The notes: generated by a model from the letters alone, not told the origin. A DNA stretch of 64,000 nt from Hyphomicrobiales bacterium (GCA_017305665.1 JAFKKH010000013.1:1-64000); one strand, 5' to 3'; counted from the first letter of the stretch, positions 17,135 through 26,111 are shown. Program-made: numbers and translations.

Positions 17135-19393
17135 TCAGCCCACCTCGCCGCTCGACACCAGCAGCACCGACACCTCGGACTGTTCGATCACGGACGCGGC
17201 GACGCCGCCGAAATTCAGGGTGTCGCCCTTGATCCGATCGACGCCCATCACCACGAGATCGGCGCGGGTGTTGCGGATTTCCCGCAGGATCGCGGCATCG
17301 GGCGACATGTTGGCATGCATGATGGTGTGCACGCCCACGTCGTAACGCGACGCCAGCACGCCGATATCCTTCAGGATCGCTTCCTCGTTCATCAGCGACA
17401 TGCTGGCGCTGTGCCGCGGCGTCGTGTCCCGCGTGGTCGCGACATAGACCACCTGCATCGGCACGAGGCTGGTGCGCGCCAGCGCGATCGCAACCTCGGC
17501 GCCGCGGTGGGACACGCTGCTGCCCGACACCGGGACGAGAATGCGGAACACGGTGCTGGCGGGCTGTTCGAGATGCTTGCCCCGTGCCGCCACCAGTGCG
17601 ATCGGCCCCTCGAAGCCGCGCGTGACCTCGTCGATCCGCTTGTCGTAACCGCCCTTGGTGCCGACCACCTTGTCCATGCCGACCACCAGCAGATCGAATC
17701 CCTTGCGCGCTTCGTCCGCCACCGCGTCCTTGGGCCTAGCACGGCGGCTGCGCGTGGTGACGTCGACATCGCCGCCCGCATTTTCCTCATCGAGCTCGGC
17801 GATCGCCTTGGCGGCGTTGCGCACGGTGTTTTCCGCGCTCTCCTCCTCGCCCTTCTTCTTTTCCTGGGATTTCGCCTGCGCGCCGACATGCAGCACAGTG
17901 ATCGGCAGACCGCGCGTCCCCGCCACGAGCCCCGCGATGGTCGCGGCGAACGTCGCATTGACGCTCTCGTCGACCGCCAGCAGCATCCGCTCGAGGTTGG
18001 ACACGAAGCCTTTCGCTTCGGCCTCCTCGCGCTCCAGCCGCGCCTTCTCCTCCTTGCCGAGCGGCACGTTGGCGAGCGCGGCGCGCAACATCGGCGGCAT
18101 CGCCATGGTGGTGATGACGGCCATGGTGACGATCATGGTGAACATGTTCTGGCTCAGCACGCCCATCGACAGGCCGATGGTGGCGATGATGACCTCGGTC
18201 GAGCCGCGCGCGTTCATGCCGCTGGCGAGCGCCAGCGATTCGCGTCCGCTCAAGCCGCCCATCGCGCCGCCGACGAAAGCGCCGCCGAACTTGCCGACGC
18301 TCGCGATCAGGATCAGCGCGCCGGTCAGCATCAACAGCGTCGGGTCTTTCAGCACGGTGAGATCGGCGCTGAATCCGGCGAGGCCGAAGAACACCGGCAT
18401 GAACAGGCTGCTGATGAGCCCGCGCAACCGCTCGTCGATCTGGCTGGTGAGGATCGGCGATTCCCCGACCAGCATGCCGGCGACGAACGCGCCAAGCACG
18501 GTGTGAACGCCGATCAGGTGCGTGGTCATCGCCATCGCGCTCATCAGCAGGATGATCACGGTAATGACCGCGGCCGAACTGACCAGATTGTCGTTGGTCC
18601 ACCGGATCAGCTTGAATACCAGGCGACGGCCGATGGTCAGGCTGACAGCGAGGAAGATCAGCGTGCCGCCGACCGCCTTCGTCAGCGACATGATGTCGAG
18701 ATGTCCGCTCGAGGCGAGACTGAAGATGACGGCGATGATGATCCAGCCGATGGTATCGTCGAGCACCGCCGTCGCCACGATGATCTGGCCGAGGTTGCGG
18801 CGCATGAAATTCATCTCGCGCACCACCACCGCGACGATCTTGACCGACGAGATCGACAATGCGGTGCCGAGGAACAGCGAGGCGACAAGCCGCGCCTCCG
18901 GATGCGGCAACAGGCTGTCCGGCAAGGCCTGCCCGAGGGCGAAACCGCAGGCGAAGGGAACGACGATGCCAGCGACGGAAATGAAGAAGGCGGGACGTCC
19001 GACCTTCCGCACCAGCTTCAGATCGGTCTCCATGCCGGTCAGCAACAGCAGCAGCAGGATGCCGAACTGAGCGAGGCCCTCGATCAGCGCCTTCTGCTCC
19101 GGGCTCGGCGGGAAGATCGCATGCTGCGCGGCGGGCCACAGCCAGCCGAACACCGACGGCCCGAGCAGCAGGCCGCCGAGCAATTCGCCGATCACAGAAG
19201 GCTGGCCGATGCGCTGCATGATCTCGCCGAGACCGCGGCCCACCGCGATCAGCAGTGCGATCTGGGCGATCAGCAGGAATTCCGACGGACGCGTTGGGAC
19301 TTCGCCATGATTTGCAGCAGCCGCTGCATAGGCCACTGGCAACAGCAGAAAACAAGCCGTCCAGATCGTGGATCGGCGCAGGTGTTGCCCCAT
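17135..19393 (-). CDS. Kef-type Na+(K+)/H+ antiporter (CPA2) with C-terminal universal-stress domains
   Basis: The product is 752 residues. An N-terminal signal-like segment is followed by a 12-13-helix CPA2 exchanger domain (ALLIAVGRGLGEIMQRIGQPSVIGELLGGLLLGPS, LLTGMETDLKLV, ATAVLDDTIGWII with the paired acidic residues, FAGFSADL). After a charged linker at ~500, two universal stress protein-like domains follow, the last containing FRILVPVSGSSVSHRGAEVAIALA. The likely role is monovalent cation/proton exchange controlled by nucleotide-binding USP domains. ATG 19393 is chosen because GGGGGAG lies just before it and a membrane segment follows, although the spacing is short. The coding frame is open further upstream without support. 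Confidence 0.88.
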   Translation of the reverse strand: MGQHLRRSTIWTACFLLLPVAYAAAAANHGEVPTRPSEFLLIAQIALLIAVGRGLGEIMQRIGQPSVIGELLGGLLLGPSVFGWLWPAAQHAIFPPSPEQKALIEGLAQFGILLLLLLTGMETDLKLVRKVGRPAFFISVAGIVVPFACGFALGQALPDSLLPHPEARLVASLFLGTALSISSVKIVAVVVREMNFMRRNLGQIIVATAVLDDTIGWIIIAVIFSLASSGHLDIMSLTKAVGGTLIFLAVSLTIGRRLVFKLIRWTNDNLVSSAAVITVIILLMSAMAMTTHLIGVHTVLGAFVAGMLVGESPILTSQIDERLRGLISSLFMPVFFGLAGFSADLTVLKDPTLLMLTGALILIASVGKFGGAFVGGAMGGLSGRESLALASGMNARGSTEVIIATIGLSMGVLSQNMFTMIVTMAVITTMAMPPMLRAALANVPLGKEEKARLEREEAEAKGFVSNLERMLLAVDESVNATFAATIAGLVAGTRGLPITVLHVGAQAKSQEKKKGEEESAENTVRNAAKAIAELDEENAGGDVDVTTRSRRARPKDAVADEARKGFDLLVVGMDKVVGTKGGYDKRIDEVTRGFEGPIALVAARGKHLEQPASTVFRILVPVSGSSVSHRGAEVAIALARTSLVPMQVVYVATTRDTTPRHSASMSLMNEEAILKDIGVLASRYDVGVHTIMHANMSPDAAILREIRNTRADLVVMGVDRIKGDTLNFGGVAASVIEQSEVSVLLVSSGEVG

Positions 19394-19545
19394 TCTCCCC
19401 CTCGTGCCGATAGCAAGGCCGAAGCCAAACGGGATAAGTTCCGACGCGCGAAACGGTTCCCTCGTGCGCAGTAATGACCATCGGCCGGGGCCGGTGGCAA
19501 TCGCGCTATAGTCGCATGATATGCGCCCGCCGAAGGAGACCCCGG

Positions 19546-20280
19546 ATGACACAACAGCATTTGAACGGCCGCGTTGCACTGGTCACCGGCGGATCGCGCG
19601 GCATCGGCGCAGCAATTGCGCTGGCGCTCGCCAAAAGCGGCGCCGCTGTCGCTGTAAACTATCGCGAGCGTGCCGCTGATGCCGAGGCCGTCGCGGATCA
19701 GATCACCGCGGCGGGCAGCCGCGCCATGACCGTTCGCGCCGATGTTTCTGAGAGCGCAGACGTCACGAGAATGATCGCCGAGGTGACGGCGTCGCTCGGC
19801 CCGGTCGATATTCTCGTCAACAATGCCGGCATCGCCATCGTCCGCGATCTCGATCACCTGACCGAGGAGGACTTCGACCGCACCATGCTGGTGAATCTGA
19901 AGTCCGCGTTCCTGTGCACGCAGGCGATCATCCCCTCTATGCGCGCGCGCAAATGGGGCCGCATCGTCAATATCTCCTCGGGTGCGGCGCGCGGCGCCGG
20001 CGCCATCGGCCCGCACTACAACGCGTCCAAGGCCGGCATGGAGGGCCTGACGCGCGGCTATGCGGCACGTCTCGTCAAGGACGGCATCACCGTCAACGCG
20101 GTCGCGCCATCGCTGATCGAAACCGACATGATGCGCGGCCGACCCGAACTCGCGCAGCGCATTCCGCTCGGCCGTCTCGGACAGGCCGACGAAGTTGCAC
20201 AGGCCGTCATGATGCTGGTCGGCAATGCCTACATGACGGGGCAGACAGTGGCGATGAGCGGCGGCATGGCATTCAATTGA
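19546..20280 (+). CDS. Short-chain dehydrogenase/reductase, FabG-like
   Basis: This 244-residue NAD(P)-dependent oxidoreductase has the classical SDR features: TGGSRGIG cofactor motif (residues 14-21), VNNAG at 91-95, catalytic Ser144/145, and Tyr158 and Lys162 in HYNASK. The length and C-terminal MTGQTVAMSGGMAFN are like 3-oxoacyl-ACP reductases. As a lone paralog outside a fatty-acid cluster, its substrate is uncertain. ATG 19546 has an excellent GAAGGAG at 19532-19538. The gene is divergent from the antiporter gene and followed by a palindromic repeat. Confidence 0.9.
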   Translation: MTQQHLNGRVALVTGGSRGIGAAIALALAKSGAAVAVNYRERAADAEAVADQITAAGSRAMTVRADVSESADVTRMIAEVTASLGPVDILVNNAGIAIVRDLDHLTEEDFDRTMLVNLKSAFLCTQAIIPSMRARKWGRIVNISSGAARGAGAIGPHYNASKAGMEGLTRGYAARLVKDGITVNAVAPSLIETDMMRGRPELAQRIPLGRLGQADEVAQAVMMLVGNAYMTGQTVAMSGGMAFN

Positions 20281-20317
20281 GGTCGGCATCTTTCGAATGA
20301 GGCCGGCGGGCCTATCA

Positions 20318-20445
20318 CCTCTCCCCGCGTGCGGGGAGAGGTCGATCGTTCGAGCGTAGTGAGGACGGTCAGGTGAGGGGCATTCGATTTAGTTTGATAA
20401 GCAACGCCCCTCACCCCACCCCTCTCCCCGCACGCGGGGAGAGGG
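20318..20445. repeat. Composite GC-rich palindromic repeat (family A, copy 3)
   Basis: Two nearly identical hairpins, CCTCTCCCCGC/GCGGGGAGAGG at 20318-20341 and 20421-20444, bracket a middle part with GGTGAGGGGC and GCCCCTCACC arms. Structurally it is the same as the elements at 586-745 and 14911-15020. It fills the gap after the SDR gene. Confidence 0.75.
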
Positions 20446-20566
20446 AGCAGGGTTGATCGCGCTGCGAAGGCTTGCAACGCAACTGCGCACGACGTCATCG
20501 CCTCTTGCCGAAGCCGCCCATCGTCTCTACGTCACCAGCGCCACGTGTGAGAGAGGACCGACCACC

Positions 20567-21319
20567 ATGATCGATGCCGCCGTCAAGGCGCTTTCGCAGA
20601 TCCTGTCGCCGCCGATGCGCGCCATCCTGTGGCGCGCCATCGGACTCGCGCTGGTGCTGATCGCCGTGCTGGCGGTGGGATTGCAGCGGCTGTTGAGCTG
20701 GCTCGCGGGCTCCGGCGAGATATGGGCCGAGACCGCGCTCGGGCCGAACTTCCACACGCCGCTGAATATTCTGGCCTGGATGATCTCCATCGCGGCCGGG
20801 CTCGGCATCGTGGTCGGCGCGGTGTTCCTGATGCCGACCATCACCTCGCTGGTCGCCAGCGTATTCGTCGACGACATCGGCGAGATCGTCGAGCGCGAAC
20901 ATTATCCGGCGGAGAAGCCCGGCACGGCATTGCCGTTCAGCGTCGCCATGATCGAGGGCGTCAAGATCGCGCTGCTGACGCTCGTGGTCTATATCGTCGC
21001 GCTGCCGTTCGTGCTGTTCGCCGGCGCCGGCTTCCTGATCTTCTTCATCGCCACCGCCTGGCTGCTCGGCCGCGAATATTTCGAGCTCGCCGCGATGCGC
21101 TTCCGCCCGCCGGAAGAAGCCAAGGCGATGCGGCGCGACAACGCCACCACGATCTTCATCGCCGGGCTGTTCATCGCGGCGTTCGTGTCGATCCCGATCG
21201 TCAACCTCGCAACGCCGCTGTTCGGCATGGCCTTCATGGTTCACATGCACAAACGTCTGTCAGGACCAAGGCCCGAACTGATCGAACCGGAACGGCACAG
21301 CCGGCTGCCGACGGCGTGA
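20567..21319 (+). CDS. EI24/CysZ-like integral membrane protein
   Basis: This 250-residue membrane protein has about four to six hydrophobic segments and an EI24/CysZ-like pattern: an N-terminal amphipathic helix, ILWRAIGLALVLIAVLAVGLQ, FFIATAWLLGREYFELAAMR near the middle, and FIPIVNLATPLFGMAFMVH-type sequence close to the end (SIPIVNLATPLFGMAFMVHM). CysZ proteins are sulfate permeases, but distant EI24-domain members like this one have no assigned substrate. ATG 20567 follows GAGAGGA (20551-20557). The gene converges on an nth 3' remnant 9 bases after its stop. Confidence 0.85.
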   Translation: MIDAAVKALSQILSPPMRAILWRAIGLALVLIAVLAVGLQRLLSWLAGSGEIWAETALGPNFHTPLNILAWMISIAAGLGIVVGAVFLMPTITSLVASVFVDDIGEIVEREHYPAEKPGTALPFSVAMIEGVKIALLTLVVYIVALPFVLFAGAGFLIFFIATAWLLGREYFELAAMRFRPPEEAKAMRRDNATTIFIAGLFIAAFVSIPIVNLATPLFGMAFMVHMHKRLSGPRPELIEPERHSRLPTA

Positions 21320-21328
21320 GCGCCGGAT

Positions 21329-21416
21329 TCAACCGATCGTCTTTTCCGGCCGGCGGCAGAGATCGTTGATCAGGCACACCTCGCAACACTGTGCGCGCGA
21401 GGCAGCTATAGCGGCG
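21329..21416 (-). pseudogene. Degenerate remnant of the 3' end of nth
   Basis: Read on the minus strand, this stretch encodes RYSCLAR in one frame. After a 2-base deficit it encodes CEVCLINDLCRRPEKTIG and a TGA (21329-21331) in another. The intact nth gene ends RYTCLARSPRCEVCLINDLCRWPEKTV. The nucleotide match runs over about 85 bases with scattered substitutions, including all four codons of the iron-sulfur cysteines. It is therefore a frameshifted, 5'-truncated copy of the last ~27 nth codons. It abuts the MFS gene stop on one side and the EI24-like gene on the other. Confidence 0.85.
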
Positions 21417-21421
21417 GAATT

Positions 21422-22965
21422 CTAGCCGGTTTTCCTGCTGTTCCGCGCCATGAACACCAGCAGCAAGCCAGCAACGGCCACCAACGCGAGCATCGCCCAG
21501 GCATCATTGACGCTGAGCGCCAACGCCGCTCTCTCCACCATGGGACGAACGAACGAAATCGTCGCCTGATCCGGTGGGCCCGGCGGCCGATTGAGAAACA
21601 GCCCTGGACTGAGCCCGATCGCCTTCGCTGCCGTGACATCGCCTGCCAGCAGGCGAACGCGAAAATCCTCTCCGTATGACATGCTGCGGCTATAGAGAAT
21701 GGTGTCGATCAAGGCGATGCCGATGGCGCCGCCAAGATTTCGCATCAGATTGAACAACCCGCTGGCATCAGGCACCTCTGCTTCCGACAACGCTCCCAAT
21801 GCCAGGCGCGTCGGGGGCAGCAGGCAAAACATGATCGCAACTCCTCGCACCACTTGCGGCCAGAACATCTCGTCGAAGTCGGCGACGCGCGGCTGGAACG
21901 CGCTCATCCCCAGTCCCAGTGCGAACAGGACGAAGCCAATGCCGGTCAGCATTCGCGCACCGATCCGGCTTTCGAGGATTGCCGCAAAAGGAGCCGCAAC
22001 GAGCTGCGCCACACCCGTCACGAGCATGATGGTTCCGATCTCGAACGCATCGTGGCTGCGGACAAACGCCAGAAAAACCGGCATCAGATACACCGAACCA
22101 TACAGGCCAACACCCAGGCAAAAGCTCAGCGCGCAGCTGACGGCAAACGAGCGCCGCTTCAAAATGGCAAGATCCACAACCGGGTGCGAGGCGCTCAGCG
22201 TTCGGCGGATGAAGATCCCGATTGAAACGGCGCTGAGGACGAACAGACCCACACAACGTAGCGACAGCCATCCATTGTGCGGGGCCTCCTTCAGTCCAAT
22301 TTCGAAACTTGCCAGGGCCGCCGCCATCAAGGCGATGGACACCACGTCAAGTTTCGTCAGTTCAGACAAACGCATGACTTGTCTTGGCAGCAGGAATGGC
22401 GTCGTCGCCGTTACGATCAGTCCGGGAATGACATTGACCAGAAACAACCACGGCCAGGAGTAGGTATCTGTGATCCAGCCCCCGGCGATCGGCCCGACCG
22501 TTGGCGCAAGGACTGCGACCGCGCCGCCAATGGTGGTGGCGACCGCGTGGCGATGCGGCGGAAACAGCAGAAAAACCGCCGAGAAAACCGCGGGGATCAG
22601 CATTCCTCCGGCAAATCCCTGCACAACACGGAAAACAAGCAGGACGGCAAACTTGCCGCTGAAGGCGCAGCCGGCGGACGAAGCTGTGAAGACCACGACG
22701 GCTGCCACGAACAGCCATCGCAAGCTGAAAACGCGTGTCAGCAGGCCGGTGAGCGGGATGGCAACCACTCGGCAATCAAATATGCCGTTTGGATCCAGCT
22801 CATTGCGTCCGGCGGTATCGCGAGCGCGCTCTGGATCGCAGGCAACGACGTTGCGACCACCTGAATGTCGAAGACGGCCATGAACATGCCGAGACACATC
22901 AGGAGAAAGCCCAGCCACACGACGATGGCCGACTGCGTGGTCGTGGATTCCTCGCGGCTGCTCAT
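21422..22965 (-). pseudogene. DHA2-type MFS drug/metabolite exporter, apparently frameshifted
   Basis: This encodes a 14-helix-type major facilitator of the EmrB/QacA (DHA2) group in two frames. The N-terminal part (start ATG 22965) reads MCLGMFMAVFDIQVVATSLP to AYLIAE. From about 22768 the sequence continues in the next frame as VVAIPLTGLLTRVFSLRWLF, and then through the remaining helices to the TAG at 21422. A single missing G (GAGTGG where GAGGTGG is expected) explains the break, so it is either a real one-base deletion or a sequence error. The start overlaps the ICMT-family gene stop by 4 bp. It probably exports the product of the neighbouring polyketide synthase. Confidence 0.8.
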
Positions 22966-23477
22966 GAGCCCGCGTGCATGGACGGCTCGCGTACCGCTGC
23001 GAGCGCCTGCGTCTCCGCGCGAATGCGAATGGTCATCGCAAGCGCATTCAGAATCGTGAAGATCAGCGCCAGCCTCGGTAGATTCAGCGCGAGCGGAAGA
23101 AGTGCGATTTCACCGGCGACGACCGCATAGTTCGGGTGCCGGCAATATCGATAAGGACCGGCCCTAATCAGCGGCTCCCCGGGCAACACGATGATCCGCG
23201 TCGTCCATCTCGCGCCGAGCGTCGCAAGAACCCAAAGACGAACACCCTGAAGCAGGGCGAAGCCGCAAAGGGCGACGACATTTACCGGCTGATCTCGTCC
23301 CCACATCCACAACGCGATCAGCCATGCCGCATGGATCGCGACCAGCAGCGGATAGTGTCCAGGCGCGATCTCGACGGCGCCCCGCGCCAACAGTTTTCGG
23401 ATGTTGAAATGCGACAGCACCAATTCGCCGAACCGCTGCAGCGTCACCAGCGCCAGAACGATGGCGGCGGCCGTCAT
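22962..23477 (-). CDS. ICMT-family membrane methyltransferase (isoprenylcysteine carboxyl methyltransferase-like)
   Basis: This small (171-residue) integral membrane methyltransferase has several hydrophobic helices. Its C-terminal GPYRYCRHPNYAVVAGEIALLPLAL is the SAM-binding RHPxY signature of the ICMT/PEMT family, and the later RIRAETQAL completes it. In Bacillus, a protein of this family (BpsB/YpbQ) O-methylates the alkylpyrones made by the adjacent type III polyketide synthase, so the same role is likely here. The ATG at 23477 overlaps the stop of the polyketide synthase gene by 4 bp. The stop overlaps the exporter start by 4 bp, a tightly coupled operon. Confidence 0.85.
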   Translation of the reverse strand: MTAAAIVLALVTLQRFGELVLSHFNIRKLLARGAVEIAPGHYPLLVAIHAAWLIALWMWGRDQPVNVVALCGFALLQGVRLWVLATLGARWTTRIIVLPGEPLIRAGPYRYCRHPNYAVVAGEIALLPLALNLPRLALIFTILNALAMTIRIRAETQALAAVREPSMHAGS

Positions 23478-24526
23478 GCGGCATGTTCCAGCAACGCACA
23501 ACTCGCCGTGAAGCCAGGCCCAAGCGACGTCAAAAGCGACCGCCGCGAAAGGCCCTGCGCGCGCACGCGCTCCAGCACGAACAGCACCGTCGGGCCCGAC
23601 ATGTTGCCATAGTCGGCAATCACGCTTCTCTCGCAATCGAGCGAACCTTGTTCGAGCGACAACGCCCCTTCCAGCGCCTGCACAACCTTCGCGCCGCCGG
23701 GATGGCAAATGAAACGGTCGATATCTTCAAGCGAACGGCCCATGCCGGAAAGGATCCCGCTGATGGCGGCGCCCATATTCGCGCTCACGAAATCGGGGAT
23801 GGTTCGCTTGAAGATCACGCCAAGACCCTCGGGATCGACACTCCAGCCCATCACATCGAGCGTATCCGGCCACAGATGCTCGCCGGTCGCTTCGATGCGC
23901 GTCGCGCCACCATCGCCAGCGCGCAAAACCGCAGCCGCCGCTCCATCGCCAAACAGGCTGAGCGCGACGATATTCGCCTTGGTCATCTCGTCGTGACGAA
24001 CCGCGAGCGTGCAAAGCTCGATCGTGACCAGCAGCACATTGGTGCCGGGACGTGCCTGCGCCAGCCGCGATGCAATCGACAATCCGGTCACGCCCCCGGC
24101 GCAGCCAAGGCCGAATACCGGCACCCGCGAGATATCTCGCCGGAACCCAAGCTTGCCCGCAACGCGCGCTTCCAGCGTCGGCGTCGCGATGCCGGTGGAG
24201 CACACCGTTACAACCGTATCGATATCGCCTGCGGAAAGATCGGCACGCGAGATGGCTTCACGCGCGGCGGCCATGAACAGCGCCTCGGCGCCTTCCAGAA
24301 ATGCCTCGGTGCGCTCCGGCCAACCGCGCCGTTCCAGGTACCATTCGATCGGCTTGACGCCGTAGCGTTTGACCAGGCCGGTATTGGCGAAGATGCTGGC
24401 GACGGTTTCGAATTCCGGATAGCGGGAGCCAAACACGCTGCGCGCCGCTTCGAGGATTTGTTTCTGATGAAACACATACGGTGGAACCGAGGTCGCCAAT
24501 GAAACCAAAGCGGCCGTATGCTGCAT
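23474..24526 (-). CDS. Type III polyketide synthase (chalcone/stilbene synthase family)
   Basis: This 350-residue homodimeric ketosynthase condenses acyl-CoA starters with malonyl-CoA. The catalytic triad is visible: Cys142 in VFGLGCAGG, His275 in FICHPGG and Asn308 in DYGNMSG. The C-terminal SLGPGFTASCALLEHA is typical. The sequence most resembles bacterial alkylpyrone/alkylresorcinol synthases rather than plant enzymes, judged from motifs only. ATG 24526 follows GAGGAA. It heads a three-gene operon with an ICMT-family methyltransferase and an exporter. The 180 bases upstream, before the nth stop, should hold the promoter. The product is likely an O-methylated lipid pyrone or resorcinol (inference). 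Confidence 0.93.
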   Translation of the reverse strand: MQHTAALVSLATSVPPYVFHQKQILEAARSVFGSRYPEFETVASIFANTGLVKRYGVKPIEWYLERRGWPERTEAFLEGAEALFMAAAREAISRADLSAGDIDTVVTVCSTGIATPTLEARVAGKLGFRRDISRVPVFGLGCAGGVTGLSIASRLAQARPGTNVLLVTIELCTLAVRHDEMTKANIVALSLFGDGAAAAVLRAGDGGATRIEATGEHLWPDTLDVMGWSVDPEGLGVIFKRTIPDFVSANMGAAISGILSGMGRSLEDIDRFICHPGGAKVVQALEGALSLEQGSLDCERSVIADYGNMSGPTVLFVLERVRAQGLSRRSLLTSLGPGFTASCALLEHAA

Positions 24527-24706
24527 ATTCCTCGTCCCGCGATCGATGGAGTCGGAATATGAACCGCGTCGCGGCGACGATATTTCAACGCGTGCGAAAG
24601 TTAGCGCAGCCGCGGCATCACTATAAGTTGAGCGGCGCCCCGCTGGAGCGGAGTATCCGCGACCTCCAGCAATTGCGGTTGCTGCAGCAGGGCAACGCTT
24701 TGACGC

Positions 24707-25564
24707 TCACACCGTCTTTTCCGGCCAGCGGCAGAGATCGTTGATCAGACACACCTCGCAGCGGGGGCTACGCGCCAGGCACGTGTAGCGGCCGTGCAGG
24801 ATCAGCCAGTGATGCGCGTGCAGCATGAACTCCGGCGGGATCACGCGCTCGAGTCCGAGCTCGACCTCCAGTGGCGTCTTGCCCGGCGCCAGTCCAGTGC
24901 GGTTGCCGACGCGGAAGACGTGCGTATCGACCGCCATGGTGTGCTCGCCGAACGCCATATTGAGCACGACGTTCGCCGTCTTGCGGCCGGCACCCGGCAA
25001 TGACTCGATCTCGGCGCGGGTGCGCGGCACTTCGCTGTTGAATTCCGCGATCAGTTTTTCCGACAGCGCGATAACGTTCTTCGCCTTGTTGCGATAGAGC
25101 CCGATGGTCTTGATGTAGTCGCGCACCGTCGCCTCACCGAGCGCGACCATCTTCTCCGGCGTGTCCGCAACGGCGAACAGCGCGCGCGTCGCCTTGTTGA
25201 CGCCGGCATCGGTCGCCTGCGCCGACAACACCACCGCGACCAGCAGCGTGTACGGGTTGAGATGCTCGAGTTCGCCCTTCGGCTCGGGGTTGGCGTTACG
25301 GAAACGGGTGAAGGCTTCGCGGACTTCCGCCGGCGTCCAGGGTTTTGTCGCGCGGCTCGCCGCTTTGTCAGAGGTCTTGGCGGAACGAGAGGCCGGCCCG
25401 GCGGATTTTTTCGATGCTGCTTTCGCTGCGGGCGCCTGCCCCAATTTCGCCGCAGCGGATTTTCGCTGCCTTGGGTTTGCCGCAAGACTTTTCGGAGGTG
25501 TTTTTGCGGTTCCGGCGCGGGATGTTTTGGCGGGTGTCGACCCGCGGCGGGTGATTTTCGACAT
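24707..25564 (-). CDS. nth: Endonuclease III (DNA glycosylase/AP lyase) with basic N-terminal tail
   Basis: Endonuclease III removes oxidised pyrimidines and nicks abasic sites. The product is about 285 residues. The core (from ~75) has the HhH motif LPGAGRKTANVV with catalytic Lys195, VDTHVFRV with Asp213, and the 4Fe-4S cluster cysteines at 262, 269, 272 and 278. The first ~75 residues are an extra Lys/Ala/Ser-rich tail, probably disordered and DNA-contacting. The start at 25564 is uncertain. In-frame ATGs at 25588 and beyond would run into the divergent DUF2244 gene. The last ~27 codons are duplicated as a remnant at 21329-21416. Confidence 0.92.
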   Translation of the reverse strand: MSKITRRGSTPAKTSRAGTAKTPPKSLAANPRQRKSAAAKLGQAPAAKAASKKSAGPASRSAKTSDKAASRATKPWTPAEVREAFTRFRNANPEPKGELEHLNPYTLLVAVVLSAQATDAGVNKATRALFAVADTPEKMVALGEATVRDYIKTIGLYRNKAKNVIALSEKLIAEFNSEVPRTRAEIESLPGAGRKTANVVLNMAFGEHTMAVDTHVFRVGNRTGLAPGKTPLEVELGLERVIPPEFMLHAHHWLILHGRYTCLARSPRCEVCLINDLCRWPEKTV

Positions 25565-25586
25565 GATCGGGATATACTGATCTCCC

Positions 25587-26111
25587 ATGACGACAGGCAA
25601 CGACTTTGACGCCTTCGACCCCGCCGATCAGGTGCTGTTCACGGCGCGCCTGACGCCGCATCGCTCGCTGAGCCGCACCGGTTTCGTGATCCTGATGGCT
25701 GTCGCCAGCGCGATCAGCTTCGGCGCCGGCATGGTCTTCCTGATGATGGGCGCGTGGCCGGTGTTCGGCTTCTTCGGGCTCGACGTCCTGCTGATCTACT
25801 GGGCCTTCCGCATCAACTTCCGCCACGCCCGCGCCAGCGAAGACATCTCCGTCAGCTTTTCCGAACTGCGCGTGCGCCGCACCAGCCATCGCGGCCACAC
25901 CGTCGAATGGGTCTTGAATCCGCTGTGGGTCCGGATCGACAAGGAGACCCACGAAGAGTTCGGCATCGAACGGCTCTATCTGGTCGCGCGCGGCAACCAC
26001 GTCTCCATTGCCAGCTTCCTCGGTCCGGACGAAAAGGCTAGTTTTGTCAAAGCGTTGTCCGAGGCCCTGCAGGTGGCGAAACGCGGCCCGACCTACAATC
26101 CGATCACGTGA
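25587..26111 (+). CDS. DUF2244-family membrane protein
   Basis: This 174-residue protein of the alphaproteobacterial DUF2244 family is made of an N-terminal segment (LFTARLTPHRSLSRTGF), two transmembrane helices (ILMAVASAISFGAGMVFLMMGAWPVFGFFGLDVLLIYWAF), and a cytoplasmic beta-rich part with conserved RRTSHRGHTVEWVLNPLWVRI. The function is unknown. It is divergent from nth, with only ~22 bases between the annotated starts, so both promoters overlap the opposite coding ends or one transcript is nearly leaderless. No ribosome-binding site is evident before ATG 25587. Confidence 0.87.
   Translation: MTTGNDFDAFDPADQVLFTARLTPHRSLSRTGFVILMAVASAISFGAGMVFLMMGAWPVFGFFGLDVLLIYWAFRINFRHARASEDISVSFSELRVRRTSHRGHTVEWVLNPLWVRIDKETHEEFGIERLYLVARGNHVSIASFLGPDEKASFVKALSEALQVAKRGPTYNPIT

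Noticed and set aside
17315-19474. A 719-codon plus-strand frame opposite the Kef-type antiporter
   Set aside because: Low-complexity His/Arg/Asp/Gln composition, typical of an antisense frame. The antiporter is certain.
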